This document shows, in pieces, positions 7,174 to 16,770 of a DNA stretch of 64,000 bases; positions within the stretch are counted from its first letter, which is position 1, and every line of letters begins with the position of its first letter. This stretch comes from Thermoactinomyces sp. DSM 45892. GTDB taxonomy: Bacteria > Bacillota > Bacilli > Thermoactinomycetales > Thermoactinomycetaceae. The stretch lies in NCBI RefSeq assembly GCF_900107305.1, contig NZ_FNPL01000002.1, forward strand, positions 124,001 to 188,000, given 5' to 3'. A program made the translations under genes and the position numbers. Under the pieces are notes generated by a model. That model ran no database searches. It was given only the letters and a program-made list of their open reading frames with translations, and was not told the origin of the DNA.

Positions 7174-9561
7174 TTGTTACGCATAAAAAAAGTTGCCGTT
7201 CTAGGCTCAGGCGTGATGGGTGCATCGATCGCAGGTCATTTAGCGAATGTAGGCATCAAAACCTATCTCCTAGATATCGTGCCAAGTCAATTAACTGACA
7301 AAGAAGAAAAGTTAGGTCTATCCTTAGACCACAAAGTAGTACGTAACCGTTTTGCACAAACAGGGAAAGATCGCTTAACCAAAGAGAAGCCTTCTCCACT
7401 CTATACCAAAGAGGTCCTTGATTTCATTCAAGTAGGGAATCTAGAAGATGATTTTAATGTCTTATCGGAAGTGGATTGGGTTATTGAAGTCGTAGTAGAA
7501 AACTTGAAAATTAAACAAGATTTATTTGCGAAAATGGAAGGTGTATGGAAACCGGGAACGATTGTAAGCTCGAACACTTCAGGTATTTCCGTTCACGAAA
7601 TGGTGGAGGGACGCTCCGAAGAGTTTAAGAAGCATGTATTGGGTACGCATTTCTTCAACCCACCACGCTACATGAAGCTCCTGGAGATTATCCCGACGAA
7701 GTATACCGATATGAATTTGGTCCAAGAAATGAAAGCGTTTGCGGAAGAGGTTCTAGGTAAGGGTGTTGTGATTGCGAAAGACACACCAAATTTTATTGCG
7801 AACCGCATTGGCACCTATGGCTTGCAGATTACGCTTCAAGCGATGGAGCAAATGGGTCTAGATGCAGATGTAGTTGATGCGATCACAGGTCGTGCGATGG
7901 GAAGGCCGAAGAGTGCTACTTTCCGGACTCTTGATCTAGTAGGGCTTGATACATTTGTTCATGTAGCAAACAATGTTCATGCTATGGCCACAGATGCTGT
8001 GGATAAAGATGCATTTACAGTATCTGATACGCTAGTCAAAATGGTAGAAAACAAATGGCTAGGTTCGAAAACGGGGCAAGGTTTCTATAAGAAAGTAGGA
8101 AAAGAGATCCTCGTTCTGGATACAAAGACATTTGAGTATAAGCCAAAGAATAAGTTTAAATCTACCTCTCTGGAGGCTTCGAAGCGTGCGAAAAGTAAGG
8201 CAGAAGGCCTACAGGCGCTTGTGTATGGAAAAGATACTGCTAGTGAATTAGCGTGGACGATTACCAAGAAGGTATTAATCTACTCTGCTAATAAACTAGG
8301 TGAAATCGCTGATGATATCGTAGCGATCGACCAAGCGATGAAGTGGGGCTTCAATTGGGATTTAGGCCCATTTGAGCTATGGGATGCGATTGGCGTTGAG
8401 AAATCGATCGCGAAAATGAAAGCAGAAGGTGACACAATCCCAGCTTGGATTGAAGAGATGCTTGGAGCAGGTCATCAAACTTTCTATAAACAGGAAGCAA
8501 GCACGGATTATCAGTTTAGCATTGGTGGTAAATTTACGGAGATTGAAGAAGATGCTAAGAAGATCAATTTGGCTAAGTTGAAAGCAGACGGTAAGTTGAT
8601 CAAAGGAAACAAAGGTGCAAGCTTAATTGATATTGGGGACGATATCGCTGTTTTAGAGTTCCATTCACCGAAACAAGCCATCGGTGCTGATATCATAAAC
8701 ATGATTAATCACTCGGTAAAAGAGGTTGCTGCAAATTATAAAGGGCTTGTTATTGGGAACCAAGCGCAAAACTTCTGTGTTGGTGCGAACTTGATGCTGA
8801 TGTTGATGGAAGCACAAGATCATAACTGGCCAGAGTTGGATATGATGGTTCGCCAATTCCAAAAAGCAATGGGTGCCCTTCGTACCTTGGATCGCCCAGT
8901 AGTCGCGGCTCCATTTGGAATGACACTTGGCGGTGGAGTAGAAGTTTCCTTACCAGCCGACCGCATTCAAGCTTCTGCAGAAACCTATATGGGTCTAGTA
9001 GAAGTAGGGGTAGGACTTATCCCAGGTGGTGGCGGTAATAAGGAAATGTTGCTCCGCTGGACAGAAGGTGTAAATCCAGGAGATAAGGTTTCCCTGCAAC
9101 CACTTGTGAATCATGTGTTTATGACCGTGGCGCAGGCGAAAGTTTCTACCAGTGGTGAAGAGGCACGTCAATATAAGTTTATTCGTGAAATGGACGGGAT
9201 TACTGCTAACAACGATTTCCTCATCCATGATGCGAAACAAGTGGCATTCGGCCTATATAATGCAGGCTATAAAGCACCAAAAGAGCGCAAGATTCCAGTT
9301 GTGGGTGAAACAGGTTATAACGTGCTACGATTGGGAGCAAAAGACCTCATGTGGGGCGGATATATTTCAGAGCATGATTATAAGATCGCGAGCAAACTGG
9401 CTTATGTACTGGCGGGTGGCCTTGTTGCAGAAGGAACACTTGTTAGCCAGCAATATCTCTTAGATCTTGAGCGTGAAGCGTTCTTAAGCTTAATTGGTGA
9501 ACCGAAAACGCAACAACGTATGCAATATATGCTTACAAAAGGGAAACCATTACGCAACTAA
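7174..9561 (+). CDS. fadN: 3-hydroxyacyl-CoA dehydrogenase / enoyl-CoA hydratase FadN
   Basis: The protein of 795 residues performs the hydration and NAD-dependent oxidation steps of fatty acid beta-oxidation. It starts with a Rossmann motif (AVLGSGVMGASIAGHLA), followed by 3HCDH domains, and ends with an enoyl-CoA hydratase/isomerase-like region (VIGNQAQNFCVGANL, PVVAAPFGMTLGGGVE). The frame is open to 7096, but that would place the FadR operator inside the gene; the TTG at 7174 follows AGGAGG by seven bases and yields MLRIKKVAVLGSG, so I chose it. It is first in a tight operon with fadA and fadE, in the same order as in B. subtilis. Confidence 0.95.
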   Translation: MLRIKKVAVLGSGVMGASIAGHLANVGIKTYLLDIVPSQLTDKEEKLGLSLDHKVVRNRFAQTGKDRLTKEKPSPLYTKEVLDFIQVGNLEDDFNVLSEVDWVIEVVVENLKIKQDLFAKMEGVWKPGTIVSSNTSGISVHEMVEGRSEEFKKHVLGTHFFNPPRYMKLLEIIPTKYTDMNLVQEMKAFAEEVLGKGVVIAKDTPNFIANRIGTYGLQITLQAMEQMGLDADVVDAITGRAMGRPKSATFRTLDLVGLDTFVHVANNVHAMATDAVDKDAFTVSDTLVKMVENKWLGSKTGQGFYKKVGKEILVLDTKTFEYKPKNKFKSTSLEASKRAKSKAEGLQALVYGKDTASELAWTITKKVLIYSANKLGEIADDIVAIDQAMKWGFNWDLGPFELWDAIGVEKSIAKMKAEGDTIPAWIEEMLGAGHQTFYKQEASTDYQFSIGGKFTEIEEDAKKINLAKLKADGKLIKGNKGASLIDIGDDIAVLEFHSPKQAIGADIINMINHSVKEVAANYKGLVIGNQAQNFCVGANLMLMLMEAQDHNWPELDMMVRQFQKAMGALRTLDRPVVAAPFGMTLGGGVEVSLPADRIQASAETYMGLVEVGVGLIPGGGGNKEMLLRWTEGVNPGDKVSLQPLVNHVFMTVAQAKVSTSGEEARQYKFIREMDGITANNDFLIHDAKQVAFGLYNAGYKAPKERKIPVVGETGYNVLRLGAKDLMWGGYISEHDYKIASKLAYVLAGGLVAEGTLVSQQYLLDLEREAFLSLIGEPKTQQRMQYMLTKGKPLRN

Positions 9562-9585
9562 CTAAGCGTTTAAGGAGGAGAACAC

Positions 9586-10764
9586 ATGCGTGAAGCAGTA
9601 ATTGTAGCCGCTAGCCGTACTGCTGTCGGCAAAGCGAAAAAAGGTTCGTTCCGTAATACGCGTCCAGATGATTTGGGAGCTGCTGTGGTTTCCGATGTAT
9701 TGAAGCGTGTACCACAAGTGGACCCAAAACAAGTGGAAGATTTAATTATGGGCTGTGCTTTTCCAGAAGGTGAGCAAGGGATGAATATTGCACGGATTAT
9801 CGGAATTCGTGCAGGTCTTCCACATGATGTGCCGGGTATGACCGTAAACCGTTATTGTTCCTCTGGTCTACAAACGATTTCAATGGCAGCAGAGCGTATC
9901 ATGTCAGGATTTGCGGATATCATTATCGCAGGTGGAGTCGAGAGCATGAGTATGGTGCCAATGGGTGGTTATAAGCCATCTCCCAACCCGACTTTGATGG
10001 ATAGCGCTCCCGAAGTATATATGTCAATGGGACATACAGCGGAAGAAGTCTCTAAACGCTATAACGTAACCCGTGAAGACCAGGATGCATTTGCGGTTGA
10101 GTCTCATCGCAAAGCGTTTGAAGCGATTCAATCTGGAAAGTTTAAAGACGAAATCGTTCCCGTTCCCGTAGTAGAGCACTTTGTAGATGAAAAAGGTAAG
10201 TTGCAAAAGAAAGAGATCGTTTTTGATACAGATGAGGGAGTGCGTCCAGGTACTAGTGCGGAAACGCTAGGAAAATTACGTCCTGCCTTCAAGTTAAATG
10301 GAACTGTTACTGCCGGAAACTCTTCTCAAACCAGTGATGGTGCGGCGGCTGTCATGATTATGTCCCGTGAAAAGGCAGAAGAGCTTGGTGTGAAGCCACT
10401 TGCTGTATTCCGTGGATTTATGCTTGGCGGAGTGGCTCCTGAAGTGATGGGGATCGGGCCAGTAGAGGCGATTCCGAAACTCCTTAGTAAGTTAAGTCTT
10501 AGCCTAGAAGATGTAGATTTATTTGAGCTAAACGAGGCATTTGCTTCTCAAGCGGTAGCGGTTATTCGTGAGCTTGGCATTGATCCTTCCAAGGTAAATG
10601 TAAACGGAGGCGCTGTCGCTCTAGGGCATCCACTAGGCTGTACGGGGGCGAAACTTACTGTATCTATGATCAATGAACTCATTCGCCAAGAAAAGCGGTA
10701 CGGCGTGATCACGATGTGTATCGGCGGCGGAATGGGAGCAGCAGGACTGATTGAGCGAGTTTAA
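9586..10764 (+). CDS. fadA: Acetyl-CoA C-acyltransferase (3-ketoacyl-CoA thiolase) FadA
   Basis: This 392-residue thiolase cleaves 3-ketoacyl-CoA with CoA in the last step of beta-oxidation. The nucleophile Cys91 is in [11 protein letters not shown], the GHPLGCTGA motif carries the catalytic histidine, and [12 protein letters not shown] holds the second cysteine. It begins 24 bases after fadN with a clear AGGAGG site and is followed 24 bases later by fadE. Confidence 0.95.
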   Translation: MREAVIVAASRTAVGKAKKGSFRNTRPDDLGAAVVSDVLKRVPQVDPKQVEDLIMGCAFPEGEQGMNIARIIGIRAGLPHDVPGMTVNRYCSSGLQTISMAAERIMSGFADIIIAGGVESMSMVPMGGYKPSPNPTLMDSAPEVYMSMGHTAEEVSKRYNVTREDQDAFAVESHRKAFEAIQSGKFKDEIVPVPVVEHFVDEKGKLQKKEIVFDTDEGVRPGTSAETLGKLRPAFKLNGTVTAGNSSQTSDGAAAVMIMSREKAEELGVKPLAVFRGFMLGGVAPEVMGIGPVEAIPKLLSKLSLSLEDVDLFELNEAFASQAVAVIRELGIDPSKVNVNGGAVALGHPLGCTGAKLTVSMINELIRQEKRYGVITMCIGGGMGAAGLIERV

Positions 10765-10797
10765 GTATCCAACATATAAAAAGGGAGAGTGTTAGTG

Positions 10798-12579
10798 ATG
10801 ATCGCAAGCAACCCTTATAAAGTAAAAGGCGGTTCTTATTTAATTGATGAAGTGAAGCCTGAACAGGTTTTCACCCCTGAGGATTTCACAGAAGAACAGA
10901 TTATGATTGGCAGCATGACAGAGGAATTTGTAAAAGAGAAAGTAATGCCAGAACTCGAAAAAATCGAGAATCACGAATTTGAACATAGTGTTCGTTTGCT
11001 AAAAGAAGCAGGAGATCTAGGGCTTCTCGGAGCGGATGTACCTGAGAAGTACGAAGGAAGTGCTTTGGATAAAGTAAGTTCTTCTTTGATCACAGAGAAA
11101 ATGTCGTTGGGTCGTTCTTTTGCTCTTTCACACGGTGCACATGTAGGAATTGGTTGCCTACCAATTGTTTTATTCGGTAACGAAGACCAAAAGAAAAAAT
11201 ATCTACCAGATCTAGCTACAGGTCGTAAGTTTGCCGCGTATGCACTCACTGAACCAAGTTCAGGCTCAGATGCCTTGGGTGCGAAAACAACGGCTGTACT
11301 GTCCGCAGATGGTACTCATTATGTCTTAAATGGCGAAAAGCAATGGATTACCAACTCCGGTTTTGCCGAAGTGTTTGTCGTATACGCAAAAGTAGACGGT
11401 GATAAATTTTCTGCTTTCATCGTAGAAAAAGGTTTTGAAGGTGTATCGACAGGACCAGAAGAAAAGAAAATGGGGATCAAAGGATCTTCTACTCGTACGC
11501 TAATTCTAGAAGATGCAAAAGTGCCGGTGGAAAACCTTCTTTACGAAGTGGGTAAAGGCCATCACATCGCGTTCAATATTTTGAACATTGGTCGTTACAA
11601 ATTGGCTGTAGGTACAGTAGGGTCTTCCAAGCGTGCTCTTGAGCTCTCAGCGAAATATGCAAACCAACGGAAACAATTTAACACGCCAATCGCAAAATTT
11701 GGCCTGATCCAAGAGAAATTAGCTAATATGGCGATCAAAGCATATGCTAATGAATCATTGGTATACCGTATTGGTGGTATGTTTGATGCTGGATTAGATG
11801 GCGTAGAGGAAGCAGAAGGAGCAGTAGTAGCGGATGCAGTACGTGGCTTGGCAATTGAGTGTTCTGCTGCAAAAGTATTTGGCTCCGAAGTGCTTGATTA
11901 TGCTGTAGATGAAGGTGTGCAAATTCATGGTGGCTATGGTTTCATGAGTGAGTACGAAATCGAAAACCTCTACCGTGATTCCCGCATTAACCGGATCTTT
12001 GAAGGTACGAATGAAATCAACCGTCTCTTGATCCCAGGTACGCTTATTAAAATGGCAATGAAGGGTGAACTGCCACTTTTACAGGCAGCTATGGCTCTAC
12101 AAGAAGAGCTACTTGAGTACATGCCATCTCTTCCAGATGAAGATGCCGCTGTACTGGAAGAAGAAGCAAAATTGGTCTCCCATGCCAAGAAAATCTTTCT
12201 CATGGTAGCAGGTCTTGCGGTTCAGAAATATGAACAGGCGTTGGAGCGTGAACAAGAAATCTTGCGTGACCTTGCTGATATCGCCATTGAAATCTTTGCG
12301 ATGGAATCTGCCCTTCTCCGTACGCAAAAAGCGATTGCTAAAAATGGGGAAGAAAAAGAACAAGCGAAGATCGATCTTACTATCGGTTTTGTTTATGAAT
12401 CATTCCAGAAAGTAGATGCATGTGCACGTCATACGTTGGCTGCGATGGAAGAAGGCGATATGCTCCGTACAACTCTTTCTATGTTGAAGAAGTTTACTCG
12501 TGTCCAACCACTAAACGAAGTAGCGCTTAAACGCCGCATCGCGAAACGTGTACTCGACGCTGAAAAATACACCGTTTAA
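10798..12579 (+). CDS. fadE: Acyl-CoA dehydrogenase FadE
   Basis: This flavoprotein of 593 residues catalyses the first, FAD-dependent oxidation of acyl-CoA and passes electrons to [15 protein letters not shown] is the acyl-CoA/FAD-binding signature, and [13 protein letters not shown] holds the catalytic glutamate in FEGT. A C-terminal extension of about 180 residues beyond the core puts it in the VLCAD-like length class. GTG codons at 10789 and 10795 are also in frame; the ATG at 10798 is best spaced from GGGAG. It is the last gene of fadNAE; etf genes are not in the window. Confidence 0.95.
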   Translation: MIASNPYKVKGGSYLIDEVKPEQVFTPEDFTEEQIMIGSMTEEFVKEKVMPELEKIENHEFEHSVRLLKEAGDLGLLGADVPEKYEGSALDKVSSSLITEKMSLGRSFALSHGAHVGIGCLPIVLFGNEDQKKKYLPDLATGRKFAAYALTEPSSGSDALGAKTTAVLSADGTHYVLNGEKQWITNSGFAEVFVVYAKVDGDKFSAFIVEKGFEGVSTGPEEKKMGIKGSSTRTLILEDAKVPVENLLYEVGKGHHIAFNILNIGRYKLAVGTVGSSKRALELSAKYANQRKQFNTPIAKFGLIQEKLANMAIKAYANESLVYRIGGMFDAGLDGVEEAEGAVVADAVRGLAIECSAAKVFGSEVLDYAVDEGVQIHGGYGFMSEYEIENLYRDSRINRIFEGTNEINRLLIPGTLIKMAMKGELPLLQAAMALQEELLEYMPSLPDEDAAVLEEEAKLVSHAKKIFLMVAGLAVQKYEQALEREQEILRDLADIAIEIFAMESALLRTQKAIAKNGEEKEQAKIDLTIGFVYESFQKVDACARHTLAAMEEGDMLRTTLSMLKKFTRVQPLNEVALKRRIAKRVLDAEKYTV

Positions 12580-12592
12580 TTTCATACCCAAA

Positions 12593-12635
12593 GATGAAAA
12601 CTCTTTGCAGAAAGCAGAGGGTTTTCATTTTTTGT
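12593..12635 (+). terminator. Terminator of the fadNAE operon
   Basis: Arms ATGAAAACTCTTTGC and GCAGAGGGTTTTCAT form a long stem followed by a run of T. Confidence 0.85.
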
Positions 12636-12716
12636 TATAGAGGAATCGGAAAAATGAACTTTAGATAGGTGTGATATAATCAGCAAACAATATGACAAAT
12701 AGGAGAGGAATTCCTT

Positions 12717-13256
12717 TTGAACCTGATTGCTTGGATGATTGTTGCATGTGAAGTAATGTTTTGGGTTGTGATTGTACTCGGATTAGTCACCCGTTATGTT
12801 TTTAAGATGAAGCGACTCGGTTTATTCTTACTATCCCTCACGATCGTCATTGATCTGGCTTTGCTCATCATTACGGGGATTGATTTATATAATGGGGCAA
12901 CTGCGACCGTAGCTCATGGGATTGCGGCTGTTTACATTGGGATCTCGATCGCGTTTGGTAAGAGTATGATTCAGTGGGCGGATGAGCGTTTTCAATACTA
13001 TGTGCTGAAACAAGGAGAAAAGCCTATAAAGAGATACGGCGCTGAGTATGCTAAGCACTATCTGAAAGGCTGGATCAGGCACCTACTTGCCTATCTGATA
13101 GGTGTAGGGTTACTAGTAGGAATCATGTATTGGATACATGAACCATCTCAAACGAAGGCGTTTCATGCAATTTTGAGAGGTTGGTCCACGGTTTTAGTAA
13201 TTGATTTGCTTATTACGGTTAGTAATTTTATCTGGCCGAGTAAGCCGAAATCTTGA
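12717..13256 (+). CDS. Membrane protein, YmcC-like, unknown function
   Basis: This 179-residue protein has about five hydrophobic segments: near residues 4-24, 33-54, 63-82, 121-138 and 157-172. A basic, charged stretch (residues about 83-118) lies between the third and fourth. It resembles Bacillus YmcC-type membrane proteins, for which I know no function. The TTG at 12717 lies seven bases after AGGAGAGGAA. A TATAAT at 12675-12680 could be its -10 element, which suggests a transcript separate from fadE. A shared terminator separates it from convergent trhA. Confidence 0.7.
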   Translation: MNLIAWMIVACEVMFWVVIVLGLVTRYVFKMKRLGLFLLSLTIVIDLALLIITGIDLYNGATATVAHGIAAVYIGISIAFGKSMIQWADERFQYYVLKQGEKPIKRYGAEYAKHYLKGWIRHLLAYLIGVGLLVGIMYWIHEPSQTKAFHAILRGWSTVLVIDLLITVSNFIWPSKPKS

Positions 13257-13260
13257 TCAG

Positions 13261-13312
13261 TAAAAAATAGAAGTGAGTATTCTAGTTATCGAATACCTAC
13301 TTCTATTTTTTA
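13261..13312. terminator. Bidirectional terminator between the YmcC-like gene and trhA
   Basis: AAAAATAGAAG...GAATAC pairing gives a stem with arms near 13262-13282 and 13291-13310, flanked by A and T runs, so it works in both directions. Confidence 0.85.
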
Positions 13313-13328
13313 TGAACGTATTCCGATT

Positions 13329-13976
13329 TTATAGGGGGACGATATACATCGAAATCATCAAGAAGTGAGCGAGGGAGCCAAGCATGATAAAGATGTGAAA
13401 GATTTCATGGAATCCAAATTTGTTAGGGATGAAGTCAAAGATCTTAGTGGCGTAGATGACCGCCCCAACGGTATAAGCGACACCGCCTGCAATGAGCAGA
13501 ATAATCGCTTTGATAGGAAGGTGCTCGATAAATTGACCGAAAGGTACGATGGCTAACCATCCTAGCGTTACATAGAAAATAGTGGAAACGATACGAGGTA
13601 CGTTCATAAACCATAGTTTCATCACCATTCCTACAATGGCTAAGCTCCATACGCAGATGAGCATCGTTATGCGCCAAGCACCTTCAAGCCCTACGTAGAC
13701 AACAGGTGTGTAGGTTCCAGCGATAAAAAAATAGATGGCGATATGATCGAATTTGCGTAGTGCGAGCTTGGTTTTGGGTTTTACATGCACCCAGTGGTAG
13801 AGGGAGCTAGCTCCAAACAGGACGATGAGACTTACTCCATAGATGATCATAGTGAGTAGTTTGGTTGGGTTTTGATAGGTTAATACGATGAGAAATACAA
13901 GACCCACAATCCCTGCAAGGAATGAAGCGAAATGAGTCCACGTATTAACAGGTTCTCGCATCCGTAAGAATTTCAT
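13329..13976 (-). CDS. trhA: Hemolysin III / PAQR family membrane protein TrhA
   Basis: The 215-residue protein has seven hydrophobic segments and the family histidine/aspartate motifs: FGASSLYHW near residues 53-61, KFDHIAIYFFIAGTYTPV near 75-92, and FHEIFHIFIMLGSLAHF near the C-terminus, which together form the metal site of the PAQR/hemolysin III fold. Bacterial members affect membrane lipid homeostasis in E. coli, and despite the name haemolysis is not an established physiological role. It follows the aminotransferase by about 36 bases on the same strand and may be co-transcribed. The ATG is well spaced from GGAGGG. Confidence 0.9.
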   Translation of the reverse strand: MKFLRMREPVNTWTHFASFLAGIVGLVFLIVLTYQNPTKLLTMIIYGVSLIVLFGASSLYHWVHVKPKTKLALRKFDHIAIYFFIAGTYTPVVYVGLEGAWRITMLICVWSLAIVGMVMKLWFMNVPRIVSTIFYVTLGWLAIVPFGQFIEHLPIKAIILLIAGGVAYTVGAVIYATKIFDFIPNKFGFHEIFHIFIMLGSLAHFLMISMYIVPL

Positions 13977-14012
13977 AGCACACCCTCCATTTATTTAAAT
14001 TGTTAATTCAAT

Positions 14013-15248
14013 CTATCCGACTTGGTTGGTCGTTAGTACAGGAGCTGCTGCTTGCTTCCTCTTTATGAAGCGGGCGATCCGAATCATCGCTTCGCCCAAT
14101 TGCTCCATAGAACTAGCATACGAGCAACGAATATGGCCTGCCCCACTAGGGCCAAATGCATCTCCAGGTACAACGGCTACACGTTCCTCTTCGAGTAGTT
14201 CTTCTGCAAAGGTGGTAGCGTCCATCCCTGTAAATTCAATAGACGGAAATACATAAAATGAACCTTGAGGATTGTGACAAGTAAGGCCTAAGTCGTTTAG
14301 AGCCTTTACCATAAAACGGCGCCGACGATCATACTGAGATACCATCGATCTGCATTCTTGTAATCCATTTTTTAGGGCTTCGAGTGCCGCTACTTGGCTT
14401 GTGATTGGGGCGCACAAAGCCGCGTATTGATGAATTTTAAGCATGCCTGTAAGCAAAATAGGAGGAGCACATACATAACCCACGCGCCATCCAGTCATTG
14501 CAAATGCTTTTGAGAATCCACTGATCAAAATGGTATGATTCTTCATTTCTGGAAGTGCCCCGATGGAGAAGTGTTGTCCTTGATAAGTGAGTTCGGCATA
14601 AATTTCGTCTGAAACGACTAGTAGATCATGGCGTTTGATGACGTCTGCTATCGGTTGCAATTCCTCTTCGGTCATAATAGCGCCAGTTGGGTTGTTAGGA
14701 TAGCAGAGGATTACGAGTTTGGTACGCGATGTAATGGCTTTTTCTACGTCTTCTGCCAGTAGTTTAAACCCATAACTGGCATGAGTGGGAATCGATACCG
14801 GAACCCCGCCAGCTAACTCTACACAAGGAGCATAGGAGACGTAGCAAGGCTCTGGGATGAGGACTTCATCGCCTGGAGATAGCAAGGCCCGAAATGCTAG
14901 ATCAATCGCTTCACTTGCTCCAAAGGTAATTAAAATTTCTGAAGAAGGTTGATAATGAAGCTGAAAACGATGTTCCAGATACTTGCTAACCGCTTCTCGT
15001 AATTCGGGTGTTCCTTGGTTTGAAGTATATGTTGTCATTCCTAGATCAAGTGAAGTGACGGAGGCCTCTCGAATATGCCATGGGGTGACAAAATCTGGCT
15101 CCCCGACAGCAAGGCTGATTGCATCAGGTGCATTGTTTAATAGATCAAAGAAACGACGAATTCCAGACGGTTTTAATTTTCGTACGATAGGTGATAGTTT
15201 GTCTTCTAGATTCATAGTTGTGATGTGGGTGCTGTGTAAAGGCACCAT
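14013..15248 (-). CDS. alaT: PLP-dependent aminotransferase, AlaT/YugH-like
   Basis: This is a fold-type I aminotransferase of about 411 residues. SGFSKAFAMTGWRVGY contains the PLP-binding lysine (Lys247 with the longest start) and CYPNNPTGA the cofactor-region motif. It sits 23 bases downstream of an Lrp/AsnC regulator, the same pair as B. subtilis yugG-yugH (alaR-alaT), where the enzyme is an alanine transaminase. Substrate is inferred from that synteny only. The start is uncertain: the ATG at 15248 is only one or two bases from AGGAG, and the adjacent GTG or the ATG 11 codons later are alternatives. Confidence 0.8.
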   Translation of the reverse strand: MVPLHSTHITTMNLEDKLSPIVRKLKPSGIRRFFDLLNNAPDAISLAVGEPDFVTPWHIREASVTSLDLGMTTYTSNQGTPELREAVSKYLEHRFQLHYQPSSEILITFGASEAIDLAFRALLSPGDEVLIPEPCYVSYAPCVELAGGVPVSIPTHASYGFKLLAEDVEKAITSRTKLVILCYPNNPTGAIMTEEELQPIADVIKRHDLLVVSDEIYAELTYQGQHFSIGALPEMKNHTILISGFSKAFAMTGWRVGYVCAPPILLTGMLKIHQYAALCAPITSQVAALEALKNGLQECRSMVSQYDRRRRFMVKALNDLGLTCHNPQGSFYVFPSIEFTGMDATTFAEELLEEERVAVVPGDAFGPSGAGHIRCSYASSMEQLGEAMIRIARFIKRKQAAAPVLTTNQVG

Positions 15249-15271
15249 TCTCCTTTTTTCGTAGGTCTAGT

Positions 15272-15763
15272 CTAGGGAATTACGGAAATTCTACGATCTT
15301 GATTTGGTTTATCTAGGGGAATGCCATCCTCTTTAAACTTCTTTAGCACAAAATGGGTGGTTGTACTAACCACAAATTCAAGAGGGGCTAATTTTTCAGT
15401 TACAAACTGTCCTACTGCTTCCATAGTAGGAACTTCCAATGAGACGGATAGATCGTATGCCCCAGACATGAGGTATACATCTTTTACTTCCGGATAATGA
15501 TAAATCCTTTGCGCTAGAGCATCAAAGCCGTATCCATGTTGTGGAGTAACTTTAACATCAATGAGAGCAGTTACACGGGGCCTACCGGCTTTTTTCCAAT
15601 CAATGATGGTACGATGCTTTAAAATGATTTGCTCATCTTCAAACTGACGAATGATGGTTTGGACCTTTTCTAGAGGCTCGTTTACAAGATGGGCGATTTG
15701 CTCGGTGGTAAGTCGTGCATTCTCTTCAAATAAAGAGAGTATTTCCAAGTGCAAGTCAGTCAT
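15272..15763 (-). CDS. alaR: Lrp/AsnC-family transcriptional regulator
   Basis: The protein has 163 residues. An N-terminal winged helix-turn-helix (NARLTTEQIAHLVNEPLEKV) is followed by a RAM ligand-binding domain with YLMSGAYDLSVSLEV. Such regulators sense amino acids and often control the adjacent gene, here the aminotransferase, by comparison with the B. subtilis pair. The frame is open to 15829, but the ATG at 15763 follows AAGGAGGGA by about six bases. A TATAAT lies upstream of this start on the minus strand (within about 15798-15806), which would serve as its -10. Confidence 0.85.
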   Translation of the reverse strand: MTDLHLEILSLFEENARLTTEQIAHLVNEPLEKVQTIIRQFEDEQIILKHRTIIDWKKAGRPRVTALIDVKVTPQHGYGFDALAQRIYHYPEVKDVYLMSGAYDLSVSLEVPTMEAVGQFVTEKLAPLEFVVSTTTHFVLKKFKEDGIPLDKPNQDRRISVIP

Positions 15764-15834
15764 CTGTTCCCTCCTTATGGCCAAAATCCTTTGTCCGCTA
15801 TTATATATGATAATCTCTCTTTTGACCAAACAAA

Positions 15835-15862
15835 AAAGCAGCTGTTTTGAAGCTGCTCTGCA
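15835..15862 (-). terminator. Terminator after the toxin-antitoxin-like pair
   Basis: On the minus strand AGCAGCT, a seven-base loop and AGCTGCT are followed by a T run. Confidence 0.75.
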
Positions 15863-15879
15863 CGGTCTAATTTATGGGG

Positions 15880-16209
15880 TTAAATGGCCTTGCCTGTTCG
15901 CTCAAACTCTGCTTTTAATCCGAGTACCTTCATAACCTCTCGGTACTTTGTCTCTTCTATAGCTGAATCCCCAAACTCCATCATCGCAATCGTATTTTCG
16001 TTTAGCTCAGAGCTAAGTTGATCATTTACTTTTTCTGCTAGTTGAAGATAAGTGAGATCTTGCTCTTGGCGATAAGCCAGCAATTTTAATCCGGATTGGA
16101 AACGATAGGATTCAGTTGCTTCTCGGATTCTCGGAATCTGTTGGAGAATGTTTCGTATTTCATCGTAGTGATCTGTTAGATCAAGCTCTTTACCTTTTCC
16201 ATCTTTCAC
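15880..16209 (-). CDS. XRE-like helix-turn-helix protein, putative antitoxin
   Basis: The 109-residue protein has an N-terminal helical segment and then a helix-turn-helix of the XRE/Cro type (LTYLQLAEKVNDQLSSELNE followed by NTIAMMEFGDSA), with a short insertion between the recognition helices. The start codon overlaps the end of the upstream gene by four bases, so translation is probably coupled. Toxin-first order with an HTH antitoxin second is the HigBA arrangement. The antitoxin role is inferred from fold and context; a plain repressor is possible. Confidence 0.55.
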   Translation of the reverse strand: MKDGKGKELDLTDHYDEIRNILQQIPRIREATESYRFQSGLKLLAYRQEQDLTYLQLAEKVNDQLSSELNENTIAMMEFGDSAIEETKYREVMKVLGLKAEFERTGKAI

Positions 16210-16727
16210 GAGTCGTTCCCCCTTAATAAGTATTTACTTGGGTTTTCGAGAAAATCGATATAGATTTCAAATGAGAGCTGACGGCAGACTTCATACAGTT
16301 CTTCGGATTTTCGATTTAGTTCTAAGTCAAGTGTATCATATACCATCAGGGCACGTGTCAGGAAGAGGACTTGTTGCTTATTAACCCGCTCCCGAAAGAA
16401 AAAAATACGCGCACCCCAATGCAAGGTGCGAGGGTCTGTGGAATAGATGTGGTTATAGCGAATTTCGTATAGTTTCAAATGATAAGATGGACTAGGAATG
16501 GACTGGAGTGGATGAAATTTCTTATATCCATTCGTTGTTTTCAACGAGATCCAATAATTCTTCAAATTATAAGGAAGCCATTTCATCTGGTGGAGATGAG
16601 CAATTACTTTCATCATGCCCTCAAATGTATGAGCATAATCAGAATCAGCCTCTGCTTGAAAGCGAATCGACTGAAGAAAATCATGAACTTGGCTACGACC
16701 ATCTTCATATAGAAACTGGATAATCAC
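16206..16727 (-). CDS. Putative RelE/HigB (Gp49)-like toxin
   Basis: The protein has 173 residues and starts at GTG. The middle part, LKLYEIRYN (about 84-92) followed by GARIFFFRERVNKQQVLFLT (about 106-125), resembles the beta-sheet core of RelE/HigB-type mRNA interferases, where a LYELR...RIFYF pattern precedes a VLLHGF strand. It is longer than the usual 100-120 residues, with extra helices at both ends. It overlaps the downstream HTH gene by four bases. No match is certain from reading alone; it could be an unrelated protein of unknown function. The upstream gene is proline dehydrogenase, 43 bases away on the same strand. Confidence 0.5.
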   Translation of the reverse strand: MIIQFLYEDGRSQVHDFLQSIRFQAEADSDYAHTFEGMMKVIAHLHQMKWLPYNLKNYWISLKTTNGYKKFHPLQSIPSPSYHLKLYEIRYNHIYSTDPRTLHWGARIFFFRERVNKQQVLFLTRALMVYDTLDLELNRKSEELYEVCRQLSFEIYIDFLENPSKYLLRGNDS

Positions 16728-16770
16728 TTATGGTTCGCTCCCATCTCTCCTTTAAAGTGGTGGATCTGAC

